Assembly (NCBI GenBank): GCA_017505525.1
Contig: JAFVPB010000047.1
Coordinates: 1-40,137 of the forward strand
Reading direction: 5' to 3'
DNA: 40,137 bases
Source: Clostridia bacterium
GTDB lineage: Bacteria; Bacillota; Clostridia; UMGS1883
Each line of letters begins with the position of its first letter. Position 1 is the stretch's first letter. This document shows positions 19,170-27,345 of the stretch, piece by piece. The notes beneath the pieces are model-generated. The model ran no database searches. It had not been told where the DNA came from and worked only from the letters and a program-made list of their open reading frames with translations. The position numbers and the translations under genes are program-made.

Positions 19170-19886
19170 ATGATTCTTATTTCCAAACGAAAACTTATAA
19201 TTTTTATTGCATTTGTAGTTTTACTAACATCTATTATCTCCTATTTTAAGGGAAGTAAAACAAGTGTTTTTTCAGAAAGTATGTCGAAAAAGATTGTAAT
19301 TGACCCAGGGCACGGACTTCCCGATGGCGGTGCCGTTGGAATGCAGGGCAGTATTGAAAGCACTCTTAATCTTGCAATTTCAAAAAAAGTGGAAAAAAAG
19401 CTACGAAAAAAAGGCTACGATGTTATTATGACGAGAAGTGATGAAAATTCGCTTTCATCCGAGGGAGCAAGCATTGCCCAGCGCAAGAAAAACGATATGC
19501 ATAAAAGGCTTGAAATTATTAATTCTTCGGGTGCCGATATTTTCGTCAGCATACATATGAATAAGTTTTCCGATTCCAAATACAACGGAGCGCAGATTAT
19601 TTATTCCAAAAACTTTGAAAATTCTAAAACGCTTGCACTGTGTCTGCAGGAAAGACTTCATAAAATAGAAAAAAACACTTCCAAAAGAAGTATTCTCGCT
19701 TCACCAAACACAATATTTCTTTTAAAAAATGCACAAATCCCCGCAGTTATAGCCGAGTGCGGTTTCCTTTCTAATTATGAAGAAGAAAAGCTTTTAAATA
19801 GTGAACAGTATCAATCGGAGCTTGCCGATGCTATATATAAGGGAATACTCGATTATTATAAATCTGAAAAGAATAAGGGAGTTTAA
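19170..19886 (+). CDS. cwlD: N-acetylmuramoyl-L-alanine amidase CwlD
   Basis: Zinc amidase that strips peptide side chains from cortex peptidoglycan, the first step towards muramic-delta-lactam. 238 residues: a membrane anchor near the N-terminus, DPGHG (Zn His), the SIES Glu, SIHMN (second Zn His) and the catalytic Glu in AECGFLSN. ATG at 19170 fits GAAAGG 9 nt upstream; ATG 19164 and an upstream frame to 19119 are possible but less well placed. The next gene starts 3 nt later, forming a cwlD-pdaB sporulation pair. Confidence 0.9.
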   Translation: MILISKRKLIIFIAFVVLLTSIISYFKGSKTSVFSESMSKKIVIDPGHGLPDGGAVGMQGSIESTLNLAISKKVEKKLRKKGYDVIMTRSDENSLSSEGASIAQRKKNDMHKRLEIINSSGADIFVSIHMNKFSDSKYNGAQIIYSKNFENSKTLALCLQERLHKIEKNTSKRSILASPNTIFLLKNAQIPAVIAECGFLSNYEEEKLLNSEQYQSELADAIYKGILDYYKSEKNKGV

Positions 19887-19889
19887 ATA

Positions 19890-20648
19890 ATGAAAATTTT
19901 TGTAACAGATAAATACCGCGTTTTTACATTTTTGCTTATATTTTGCTTATTTGCCTCGTCTTTATTTTTAATAGAAGACAAAAGTGCCTCCCCAACCTCG
20001 GGCGAAGAAAGAGTTATTCCTATCTACAGTGTAAAGAGAGATGATAGCGCAATTTCAATTACTTTTGATTGTGCGTGGGGAGCTGATGATATTGAAAATA
20101 TTGTTTCTGTACTCAACAAGCACAACTGCAAGGCAACGTTTTTTGTGCTGGGTACATGGGCAGAAAACTACCCAGATTCAGTAAAACTTCTTTATGAAAA
20201 TGGGCACGAAATTGCAAATCACAGCTATAATCACGACTATTATACAAAGCTGACGCCCGAAGAAATGATAAGCGATATAAAAAAATGTAACGAAAGCATT
20301 AAAACTATCACAAACAAAGCTCCAACTCTTTTCCGCGCCCCATCGGGAGATTATAACAATGATGTTGTAAAAACGGTTTGGGCAGCCGAAATGGAATACA
20401 TTCAATGGAGCGTGGACAGTTTAGACTGGAAAGGATTAAACTGTGATGAAATGCTTTCACGGATTATTCCAAAAGCAAAATCGGGCGATATACTGCTTTT
20501 TCATAACGATACCGCCCACACATCAGAAAGCCTTGACAGAATTTTAACTGAGCTTGAGAGAAAGGGCTTTTCATTTTTAAAGGTAAGCGATTTGATTTAT
20601 AAGGATAATTATACTATAGACCATACGGGACGGCAGATAAAGCAATAA
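19890..20648 (+). CDS. pdaB: Sporulation polysaccharide deacetylase (PdaB-like)
   Basis: 252 residues: N-terminal membrane segment (about 9-28), then a NodB-fold domain with the motif TFDCAWGADD (metal Asp), the HSYNH metal-His motif and RAPSGDYN. In Bacillus, PdaB is needed for late spore stability, and CwlD with PdaA makes the muramic lactam; the tight cwlD coupling suggests that this deacetylase works on the same wall. PdaA-like function cannot be excluded. Confidence 0.88.
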   Translation: MKIFVTDKYRVFTFLLIFCLFASSLFLIEDKSASPTSGEERVIPIYSVKRDDSAISITFDCAWGADDIENIVSVLNKHNCKATFFVLGTWAENYPDSVKLLYENGHEIANHSYNHDYYTKLTPEEMISDIKKCNESIKTITNKAPTLFRAPSGDYNNDVVKTVWAAEMEYIQWSVDSLDWKGLNCDEMLSRIIPKAKSGDILLFHNDTAHTSESLDRILTELERKGFSFLKVSDLIYKDNYTIDHTGRQIKQ

Positions 20649-20658
20649 ACACAAAAAT

Positions 20659-20685
20659 GGTGTGAAAAGCTCAGCTTTTCACACC
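20659..20685. terminator. Bidirectional terminator between pdaB and the ROK fusion
   Basis: GGTGTGAAAAGC and GCTTTTCACACC form a 12-bp stem with a TCA loop. The minus side is followed by ATTTTTG and the plus side by CTCTTTAATTT, so it suits both converging genes and is stronger on the minus strand. Confidence 0.85.
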
Positions 20686-20698
20686 CTCTTTAATTTAC

Positions 20699-22570
20699 TT
20701 ATTCATTCTTCCAAAGCATTGCCGCGCCGATTAATCCTGCATCATTTCCGAGCTTTGCGATTTGCACCTCTGTTTGTTTTTTGCCGAAGCGCGCAAAGGA
20801 ATAGTTTTTTATTGCCTTTCTTATCGGCTTCAGGATTTTTTCGCCTGCGTTACTCACGCCACCGCCGATAGCAATAATTTCGGGCTGCAAAATATTCACA
20901 ATATTTACAACGCCCTCCGAAAGATTGGAAAGATAATTATTTATCACTTCTTTTGCCGCTTTATCTTTAGCCTTAAATGCCGTTTTTCCGTCAACCTTTG
21001 AAAGAGATTTTGCCACCTTCCACATATCGCTATCGGGATTTTCATTCATTGCTTTCTTTGTATCCCTTATAAGCGCAGTTGCCGAGGCATACGCCTCAAA
21101 GCATCCCTTTCTTCCGCAGGTGCATTTTTCTCCGTTAATTCTTAATACCATATGCCCTATTTCAGCACCTTTTTCGTATGCGCCTGTAAGAAGATGTCCA
21201 TTATCTACAATTCCGCTTCCCACGCCTGTGCCAAGCGTTATCATTACCATACTTTTTGTTCCCTTGCCGCTTCCGCATAGATACTCTCCCCACGCGGCGG
21301 CATTGGCATCGTTTTCAACATAAACCTTTTTCCCTAAAAGCTTTTCCATATGCTTTGTTATCTCAACATCGTAAAAGCCAAGATTATTTGAAAACTCAAT
21401 GCATCCCGTTTCCTTGTTGATTGCACCGGGGCAGCCTATACCAACGGATTCTATATCATCAAAATTGATTCCGCTTTCTTTTGCCGCATCAAACGCACAT
21501 TCTGCCATATCGTTAAAAATTTCTTCATATGGTCTTGGTGCATTTGTTTTTCTTGAGCTTCTTCCATAGATAACGCCATACTCGTCAACAACTCCGCAAG
21601 CAATATTCGTTCCGCCCAAATCAATGCCAATATAGTATTTTGGCTGATTGGTTGTAAGAAGAATTGTTGCCTTTCCCGAAAGCGTATATTCTCCCATATT
21701 TGCAGGGATAAAAACAGTTTCCCCTGTCTTAATTGTTTCTGTGTAATTTTCAGAAGCAATCTCTGCTTCTCCATCTACAGCCATTAATGCGTGATAGCTC
21801 TTTTCGTCGGCACACAACTTTCTGCTTCCCGAAAGCTTGATTTCTTTAACTGCAAAGTATTCACAACTGCCTAAAAGCCTTGTATCATCAGAGCAGTTGG
21901 GAATTATCCTTGGCTCTGTTTTTTTGCAGTTTGATGCTTTAACCCCTTTTTCCACGTGAAGCTCGCGCGGTTTTCCATCTGCCCCAATTCTGCCATAGTC
22001 GTACAGGCGGTATGTAACGTTACTGTTTTGCTGAATTTCGGCAATAACGTTTCCCTTGCCGATGGCGTGCACCGTTCCCGCCTCCACAAAAAACACATCG
22101 CCTTTTTTGGATGGCACAGTATTTAAAAGCTCCTCCACCTCTTTTTCGGCAATAGCTTTCCGAAGCTCTTCCGGGGTAACATCTTGCTTCATTCCGCACG
22201 TCATCTTTGCACCATTATCAGCTTCCACAACGTACCACATTTCTGTTTTTCCGTTCTGGTTTTCCCACGCCTTTGCCTGTTCGTTGTTGGGGTGCACCTG
22301 AACACTTAAATTATCGCACGCATCAATAAGCTTTATAAGAATGGGAAGTTCATCCGTTTCACACAGAGTTCCAAGGCACCCCTTGTTTTCCTTTATATAG
22401 CTTTCAAGAGTTTTTCCGTCTTCAAGCTTGCTCAATCCATCGGGATGCGAGCTTAATTCCCAGCTTTCGGCAAGGGGTGTTATATCAGTGTTTTTCCCAT
22501 ATTTTGTGCGAAGCTTCTCTCCGCCCCATATATAATTTTTAAATGCAGGCTCTAGTTTAACACCTTTCAT
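20699..22570 (-). CDS. Fusion: mannose-6-phosphate isomerase + ROK-family sugar kinase
   Basis: 623 residues in one frame. Residues 1-~308 are a class-I phosphomannose isomerase (YWGGEKLR-like start, zinc ligands in SVQVHPN (H93), GKTEMWY (E110) and AGTVHAIG (H168)). Residues ~311-623 are a full ROK kinase: phosphate-binding DLGGTNIACGVVD, catalytic Asp in ENDANAAAWGE, and the ROK zinc motif H...CTCGRKGCFE. The linker is only a few residues. Mannose could be phosphorylated and then isomerised to fructose-6-phosphate by one polypeptide. It lies 19 nt after the GH38 mannosidase, which supports mannose rather than glucose as the intended sugar. Confidence 0.92.
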   Translation of the reverse strand: MKGVKLEPAFKNYIWGGEKLRTKYGKNTDITPLAESWELSSHPDGLSKLEDGKTLESYIKENKGCLGTLCETDELPILIKLIDACDNLSVQVHPNNEQAKAWENQNGKTEMWYVVEADNGAKMTCGMKQDVTPEELRKAIAEKEVEELLNTVPSKKGDVFFVEAGTVHAIGKGNVIAEIQQNSNVTYRLYDYGRIGADGKPRELHVEKGVKASNCKKTEPRIIPNCSDDTRLLGSCEYFAVKEIKLSGSRKLCADEKSYHALMAVDGEAEIASENYTETIKTGETVFIPANMGEYTLSGKATILLTTNQPKYYIGIDLGGTNIACGVVDEYGVIYGRSSRKTNAPRPYEEIFNDMAECAFDAAKESGINFDDIESVGIGCPGAINKETGCIEFSNNLGFYDVEITKHMEKLLGKKVYVENDANAAAWGEYLCGSGKGTKSMVMITLGTGVGSGIVDNGHLLTGAYEKGAEIGHMVLRINGEKCTCGRKGCFEAYASATALIRDTKKAMNENPDSDMWKVAKSLSKVDGKTAFKAKDKAAKEVINNYLSNLSEGVVNIVNILQPEIIAIGGGVSNAGEKILKPIRKAIKNYSFARFGKKQTEVQIAKLGNDAGLIGAAMLWKNE

Positions 22571-22589
22571 TTTTCTACCCTCTTTTTAA

Positions 22590-24965
22590 TTAAAACTCTA
22601 TTTGCTTTAATTCATATTTTCCTAATGAAACATTAATTTTTCTGTTTTCTTTTATAAGAAGCACCTGCGCACCATTTTCTTTATCTGTTGCATTGTATAA
22701 TGTCAGCACGTATTTACCGTCTTTCTTTTTAACTGAAGAAAGAATAATTTCAGGATTATCAATCGATATAACAGAATTTTTTCTTTCTCCCTCTCCCGAT
22801 GGGAAGAATGATAAAACCTGAGGCTGTTCGTTATAAATCTGCGCTTCGCGTGCTATATCTTTTTCACTTGTTATTCTGAAATTAAAGCTTCTTTCTCCCA
22901 TATCGATGTGCTTTGTAAACCTGTTGTGCGGTGCTATCTGCCTTTTTTCAATCGGGTGGGCAGCATAAATTGGTGTGCGAAGAAGTGAAAGCTTTATAGA
23001 GCTTTGTGTAAAGCTTCCTCCGTAAATTCCTCTGTTAACCACATAAAGGTTATCCTCGCCCTCTTTTAAGCCGCACCACTTATGGTAAACTGCTTCGTTT
23101 TCTTCACTATCTAATTGCTGATACCCAAATGCCGTTTCGCCGTATGGTGTGCCTTTAAGCTTTGTATCGAGTTCGTACTTAACCATTTTATTCGGTTCGT
23201 TTGAATACATTAAAATTTCAACATCGATATATGCTCCCTTTTTGGGAATTGTGTATTCCACAACAGCCACAGAGCGCTTATATTTAAAGAATGCTTGCAC
23301 CTTTATACGAACATCTCCGTCTTCCACAATTCTTACGTTAGGGCATTTTTCGTTGGGATATCCTGCAAATTCGTTTGCTTCTTCATCACTCATCAAAGTA
23401 AATTCGCCCTCAAGCTCTTTAAACGAATTCACATTCATTCCCCACGGGTCTTCATCATCTTTATAAACCTTTATCCTGCCGCTTTTGCTGATATATTCTT
23501 TGCCATCAACAGTGTATGAATCAATAAGTCCTGTTTTCTTGTTTATAACGGCTTTCATTCTATTGTTTTCAACCGTTATAAATTCGCTGTCGCAACAAGG
23601 CTTTGCCTCAGGCGTTTTCTTAAGAGTGGTAAGTTTGCAGTTAAATCTTGTGATTGACGATGGCGCAATCTTTCCAACAAAGCTGACCTTCTTAGTCCAG
23701 TCGAGATGAATGGTACAATCAGGCTTTTCATTCTGCGATAAAAGTTCATTTCCGTTTTCATCATACACTTTGGCATAAGTGTATTCGCCATCAGTCCAGT
23801 TCTGGTTCTGAAGCAGGAAATTCGCTTCAAATTCGCCCTCTATCTCATAAGGATGCGGGTTAAACACCATAACCGGGATTTCTCCGTCATTTGCTTTTGC
23901 CTGTCCCTCGCAGAATTTTAAAAATCCTTTTGTCAGCATACGGTCGCAAATTTCTTCTCCGTAGCCTAAATTCTGCAAGCTGTCGTCTTCAACGCTCTTG
24001 ATTCCCGTTCCCGGTAAAATATCGTGGAACTGGCAGAACGCAAGTGCTTTCTTCGCCTTTTTGAACTCTGCCTCATCAAACTCGAAATCAGAAGTCATTC
24101 TTAAATAGTTAAGCATTTTTTCCGTTAATGCTATTTTGTTTTCAAGCCTTCTGTTAGCCTGTTTTATTCTTACCATTGTGGTATAGCATCCCACCATGCA
24201 CGGGCCTAAAGAGGTTTCGATTTTCTCAATATTTTCTGTGTCTGCCTCGTTAAAATAATCATCGAGATTGGAATGCACTATTTCAATATCAGAGCTTCCC
24301 ATCAATTCCTTTATTTCTTCAAGGTCTTTTTTGGAAGGTCCACCACCGTGATTTCCTATACCCCACAGGCAAAGTCCAACATCTCTTGTCTGCATTTCGA
24401 TATTCTCTTTGATTTTCTTTACTGCCTGTCCCTTGAGTGAGCTGTAGGCATCAAGTGTGCCATGACCGATAATTTCGCTTCCGTCGAAGCCTACCCATTT
24501 AAAATTATCCTTTATTTCATAAGGACGCATAAACACATAGCCTTTGTAGCCGTTTTTCTTCAATATCTGCACCAAGCCTCTTGAATGGCCGAATGGGTCA
24601 AAATTTATCGCTATTTCAGGCTTCACCCCAAATCTCGACATAAAATATTCGTGCCCAAGATTAATCTGCTCCATCAGGCTTTCTCCCGATGTCATAACGC
24701 AGTCTGGCTGAAGATACCATCCGCCCATAATAACCCACTTTTTTTCTTTAACAAGCTTTTTTATGCGCTCGAAAAGCTCGGGCTCGTGTTCTTCCACCCA
24801 TTCATATAAAAGTGCTTCATTGTGATTAAACACAAATCCATCGTATTTTTCGCAAAAATCTGCCGCCACCCTGAATGTTGATACAGCTTCGGCAAGTCCT
24901 TCGTTCCATCTCCACAGCCACGCAGGGTCGAGATGAGCATTGCACAATAAATGCAGTTTTTTCAT
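22590..24965 (-). CDS. GH38 alpha-mannosidase
   Basis: Retaining alpha-mannosidase, 791 residues and cytoplasmic (no signal peptide). Zinc ligands in NAHLDPAW (H11, D13), the nucleophile Asp123 in NFDPFGHS and a later zinc His in QFHDILPGTG are all present, followed by the beta-sandwich domains of the family. It is the first gene of the mannose operon, divergent from the AraC regulator. The substrate is probably a mannooligosaccharide or glycoprotein-derived fragment imported by a transporter not seen here. Confidence 0.95.
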   Translation of the reverse strand: MKKLHLLCNAHLDPAWLWRWNEGLAEAVSTFRVAADFCEKYDGFVFNHNEALLYEWVEEHEPELFERIKKLVKEKKWVIMGGWYLQPDCVMTSGESLMEQINLGHEYFMSRFGVKPEIAINFDPFGHSRGLVQILKKNGYKGYVFMRPYEIKDNFKWVGFDGSEIIGHGTLDAYSSLKGQAVKKIKENIEMQTRDVGLCLWGIGNHGGGPSKKDLEEIKELMGSSDIEIVHSNLDDYFNEADTENIEKIETSLGPCMVGCYTTMVRIKQANRRLENKIALTEKMLNYLRMTSDFEFDEAEFKKAKKALAFCQFHDILPGTGIKSVEDDSLQNLGYGEEICDRMLTKGFLKFCEGQAKANDGEIPVMVFNPHPYEIEGEFEANFLLQNQNWTDGEYTYAKVYDENGNELLSQNEKPDCTIHLDWTKKVSFVGKIAPSSITRFNCKLTTLKKTPEAKPCCDSEFITVENNRMKAVINKKTGLIDSYTVDGKEYISKSGRIKVYKDDEDPWGMNVNSFKELEGEFTLMSDEEANEFAGYPNEKCPNVRIVEDGDVRIKVQAFFKYKRSVAVVEYTIPKKGAYIDVEILMYSNEPNKMVKYELDTKLKGTPYGETAFGYQQLDSEENEAVYHKWCGLKEGEDNLYVVNRGIYGGSFTQSSIKLSLLRTPIYAAHPIEKRQIAPHNRFTKHIDMGERSFNFRITSEKDIAREAQIYNEQPQVLSFFPSGEGERKNSVISIDNPEIILSSVKKKDGKYVLTLYNATDKENGAQVLLIKENRKINVSLGKYELKQIEF

Positions 24966-25004
24966 TATTTATCACTCCTTTATTTTATTTTACCACTGTG
25001 CCCC

Positions 25005-25033
25005 TTGCGCCTCTACCTGTATTATGATATAAT
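25005..25033 (+). promoter_or_regulatory. Promoter of the mannose-module AraC gene
   Basis: TTGCGC, a 17-bp spacer and TATAAT at 25028-25033, inside the ~100-bp region shared with the divergent GH38 gene. An AraC operator is expected here, but I see no clear paired half-sites. Confidence 0.6.
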
Positions 25034-25066
25034 ATTTCCACTATTGTGATATTTAGAGGTGTTTTT

Positions 25067-25921
25067 ATGATTGATTACCCCCGTCTTACAGTTGAAGAAT
25101 GTGTAGATAGCGAGGCTGAATGCCTTTACCGTTATGTGTATGGTGCAAACGATATATTTTTTCCGCACACCCACACTTTTTACGAAATCTTTATCACCGT
25201 TTCAGGCACCGTTACTCACTTTATTAACGGAGTAAAGCAAAAGCTTCCCGAGGGAAGCCTTGTATTTATCCGCCCCGATGATGTTCACGCCTATATCTAC
25301 GATTCCCCCGAAAGCAATAAAACGGCGTATATAAACCTTGCTTTCACGTGCGAAACCACCGAGATGCTTTTTTGCTACCTTTCGGCAAGCTTTCCGTCGC
25401 ACACTCTGCTTTCTTCCGAAATGCCTCCCACTATCACTCTCAACAGCATAGAGAAAAAAAGGCTCCTGAGCCAGATTGAAGAGCTTAATATTATAAACTG
25501 GCAGGATAAAAAATCGCTGAAAATAAGAATGCGTGCCCTTCTTTCCGATATTTTTGTAAGATACTTTTCAAGCACTATAAATACCACTTACGAAAATAAA
25601 CCATTGTGGTTACTTCAGCTTTTGACCGATATGGAAGAACCGCAAAACTTTATAGGCGGAACGGAAAGAATGATAGCACTCAGCCAGAAAAGCCGCGAAC
25701 ATCTTGCCCGCAGTTTAAAGCAGTATTTTAATGTTACTCCCTCGGAATATATAAACGAGCTTCGATTAAACTATGCCTCCAATTTGTTGATTCACACCAA
25801 CACACCCGTTTTAAAAATCTGTTACGACAGTGGTTTTCAAAGCCCAAGCTATTTTTATAAAGTGTTTGGCAAAAAATACGAAATGTCGCCCAACGAATTC
25901 AGAAAACAGTATAAGCAATAA
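25067..25921 (+). CDS. AraC-family transcriptional regulator (mannose module)
   Basis: 284 residues: an N-terminal cupin-like sensing domain (HTHTFYEIFITVSG; PEGSLVFIRPDDVHAY) and two C-terminal helix-turn-helices ending with CYDSGFQSPSYFYKVFGKKYEMSPNEFRK, the AraC signature. The start ATG at 25067 has AGAGGTG upstream; a GTG at 25046 gives a longer but less likely form. Divergent from GH38/PMI-ROK, so it probably activates that operon on a sugar signal. Its terminator has been entered by the 273-bp element described below. Confidence 0.92.
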   Translation: MIDYPRLTVEECVDSEAECLYRYVYGANDIFFPHTHTFYEIFITVSGTVTHFINGVKQKLPEGSLVFIRPDDVHAYIYDSPESNKTAYINLAFTCETTEMLFCYLSASFPSHTLLSSEMPPTITLNSIEKKRLLSQIEELNIINWQDKKSLKIRMRALLSDIFVRYFSSTINTTYENKPLWLLQLLTDMEEPQNFIGGTERMIALSQKSREHLARSLKQYFNVTPSEYINELRLNYASNLLIHTNTPVLKICYDSGFQSPSYFYKVFGKKYEMSPNEFRKQYKQ

Positions 25922-25925
25922 AAAA

Positions 25926-25949
25926 ACCTGCCGAAAAATTTCGGCAGGT
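25926..25949. terminator. Terminator hairpin, left duplicate (24 bp)
   Basis: Arms ACCTGCCGAAA and TTTCGGCAGGT around AA. It is identical to 26223-26246. It lies 4 bases after the AraC stop but is followed by the element (CAGCGTG) instead of a T-run, so for plus-strand transcription it is a hairpin without its U-tract. Confidence 0.9.
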
Positions 25950-26222
25950 CAGCGTGTCGATAAACCTATCGACACGCTGGCAGACTGGGAAAAAGGAAGG
26001 TAAATCTGTTCAATACAATCTCGTCGGCGTACGATGGTACGGTAGAGATTGTATTGAACAGAAGCAAGCAAAAGTCCCTGAAAGCGTGGCTTTCAGGGAC
26101 TTTCTTAACTTTTAATTTTTTTGATAAAATTATATTGTTAACGGTTCGTCGAGGACGCCGAACCCTATAAATTTATAAAATTATAATTATGCTTGTGGTT
26201 GACCGACTTTTTCGACGGTCTG
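25950..26222 (+). mobile_element. 273-bp structured non-coding element, copy 1, inserted in a terminator
   Basis: Begins CAG and ends CTG, with imperfect terminal inverted repeats (CAGcgtGTCGA / CAGaccGTCGA). Stem-loops in order: 25950-25979 (13-bp perfect, loop AACC); 26006-26061 (17-bp outer stem, inner CGTAC/GTACG); 26071-26103 (15-bp, loop GTG); 26143-26164 (GGTTCG/CGAACC); 26201-26220 (GACCG/CGGTC). An AT-rich stretch lies between the third and fourth. It is flanked by exact 24-bp copies of the AraC/eutH terminator hairpin, so this is a target-site duplication. No plausible gene is encoded. Copy 2 is at 31782-32055. Confidence 0.85.
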
Positions 26223-26246
26223 ACCTGCCGAAAAATTTCGGCAGGT
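26223..26246. terminator. Terminator hairpin, right duplicate (24 bp)
   Basis: Exact copy of 25926-25949, here followed by TTTTATTGC, so it keeps the original plus-strand U-tract. For the converging eutH gene it is the first hairpin met but lacks a U-tract. The sequences outside the two copies (AAGCAATAAAAA and TTTTTATTGCTT) are complementary, showing that the site was one symmetrical bidirectional terminator before insertion. Confidence 0.88.
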
Positions 26247-26259
26247 TTTTATTGCTTAT

Positions 26260-27333
26260 TTATTCCTTTTCAGTTTTATTAAATATAATACTGCCAAGCA
26301 CAAGTGCAAGCACGCCCGAAATCAGCTTTCCTGCAATCACAGGCACAACATAGGCTTCATCAAATGCCATTGTAAAAGCAAGGTGGCTTCCCAAAGAAAA
26401 TGCCGCCGACACGGAAAACGCCGCATTCATTACAACGCCTTTTCTATCCATTTTGTCCATCATTCCAAAGGTTGTTGCATTTGAAGCAAGGCTTGCTATA
26501 AATCCGCTGACAGAGTATTCATTAATCCCCATTTTCTTTGAAACAATTTTAAAAGGCTTTGAAAGAACTTTCGTTAAAACATACATAAACGGGAACGATC
26601 CCGAAAGAACTATTGCCGCATTAACACAAATTGAAGCACCCTCTTCAATTGTTGCAAGTCCTTTTATAATTTCAATTCCTGAAAGAAATCTTATTATTCC
26701 AAGGGTGAGCCCCACTGTGATTAACACTGTGATAAACACGCCGAACACTTTAAATATTTTTATACACATTTCAGGGAATTTAATAAGTCCGAACACGATA
26801 ATTCCCGAGAATACAACAAGCGGAAGCATAATCATAAGCAACGAAACAATCGGGATACCACATATAAGCCCTCCTGCTATACACCCTATCGGGATAGTCG
26901 CTATACCACACAACAGACCTAATAAAAGCTCTTTATGTTGCTCTTTTCTCACAACTCCAAGAGAAAAAGGGATTGTAAAAGATATGGTGCAACCCATCAT
27001 AGACGAAACTACCAGAGCATTGAACATTCCGATTTTTTCGTTTGCCGCCATCTCCACAGAAAGCGATGCCCCACCCATATCGTTTGCAAATAGTGATGCA
27101 GGAATAACAGAAGGGTCGATATGCAGCACTTTCTCAAACATATTAGATAAGGGTATCATAATATCGGCTATGAATGGTGATATAACTATCATACCAATCA
27201 TGGAAAGAGCCATAGTTCCAAGAAGCATAAAAGCTTTGTCAAATTCCTTTCCTATGCCAAAGCGGCTGCCAAATATCTTATCAAGCGCTCCAAGCACAGA
27301 AAATATTAAAATAATCAAGGTAAGAATATTCAT
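26260..27333 (-). CDS. eutH: EutH-family transporter (ethanolamine utilisation type)
   Basis: 357 residues, roughly ten to eleven hydrophobic helices, matching the EutH ethanolamine transporter family along its length (ILTLIILIFSVLGALDKIFG; LFANDMGGASLSVEMA; SSMMGCTISFTIPFSLG; SLASNATTFGMMDKMD). The start ATG at 27333 has GAGGTG just upstream. No other eut gene (eutABC, microcompartment shell) is in the window, so it is an orphan. It follows the PHP gene by 12 nt, so the two are probably one transcript. Confidence 0.88.
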   Translation of the reverse strand: MNILTLIILIFSVLGALDKIFGSRFGIGKEFDKAFMLLGTMALSMIGMIVISPFIADIMIPLSNMFEKVLHIDPSVIPASLFANDMGGASLSVEMAANEKIGMFNALVVSSMMGCTISFTIPFSLGVVRKEQHKELLLGLLCGIATIPIGCIAGGLICGIPIVSLLMIMLPLVVFSGIIVFGLIKFPEMCIKIFKVFGVFITVLITVGLTLGIIRFLSGIEIIKGLATIEEGASICVNAAIVLSGSFPFMYVLTKVLSKPFKIVSKKMGINEYSVSGFIASLASNATTFGMMDKMDRKGVVMNAAFSVSAAFSLGSHLAFTMAFDEAYVVPVIAGKLISGVLALVLGSIIFNKTEKE

Positions 27334-27345
27334 TTTGCACCTCAT

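Noticed and set aside
25950-26222. Group II intron, IStron or intact IS element
   Set aside because: Too short, no reverse transcriptase or transposase, no domain V-like or GTGYG start, and the long hairpin duplications do not fit intron retrohoming.
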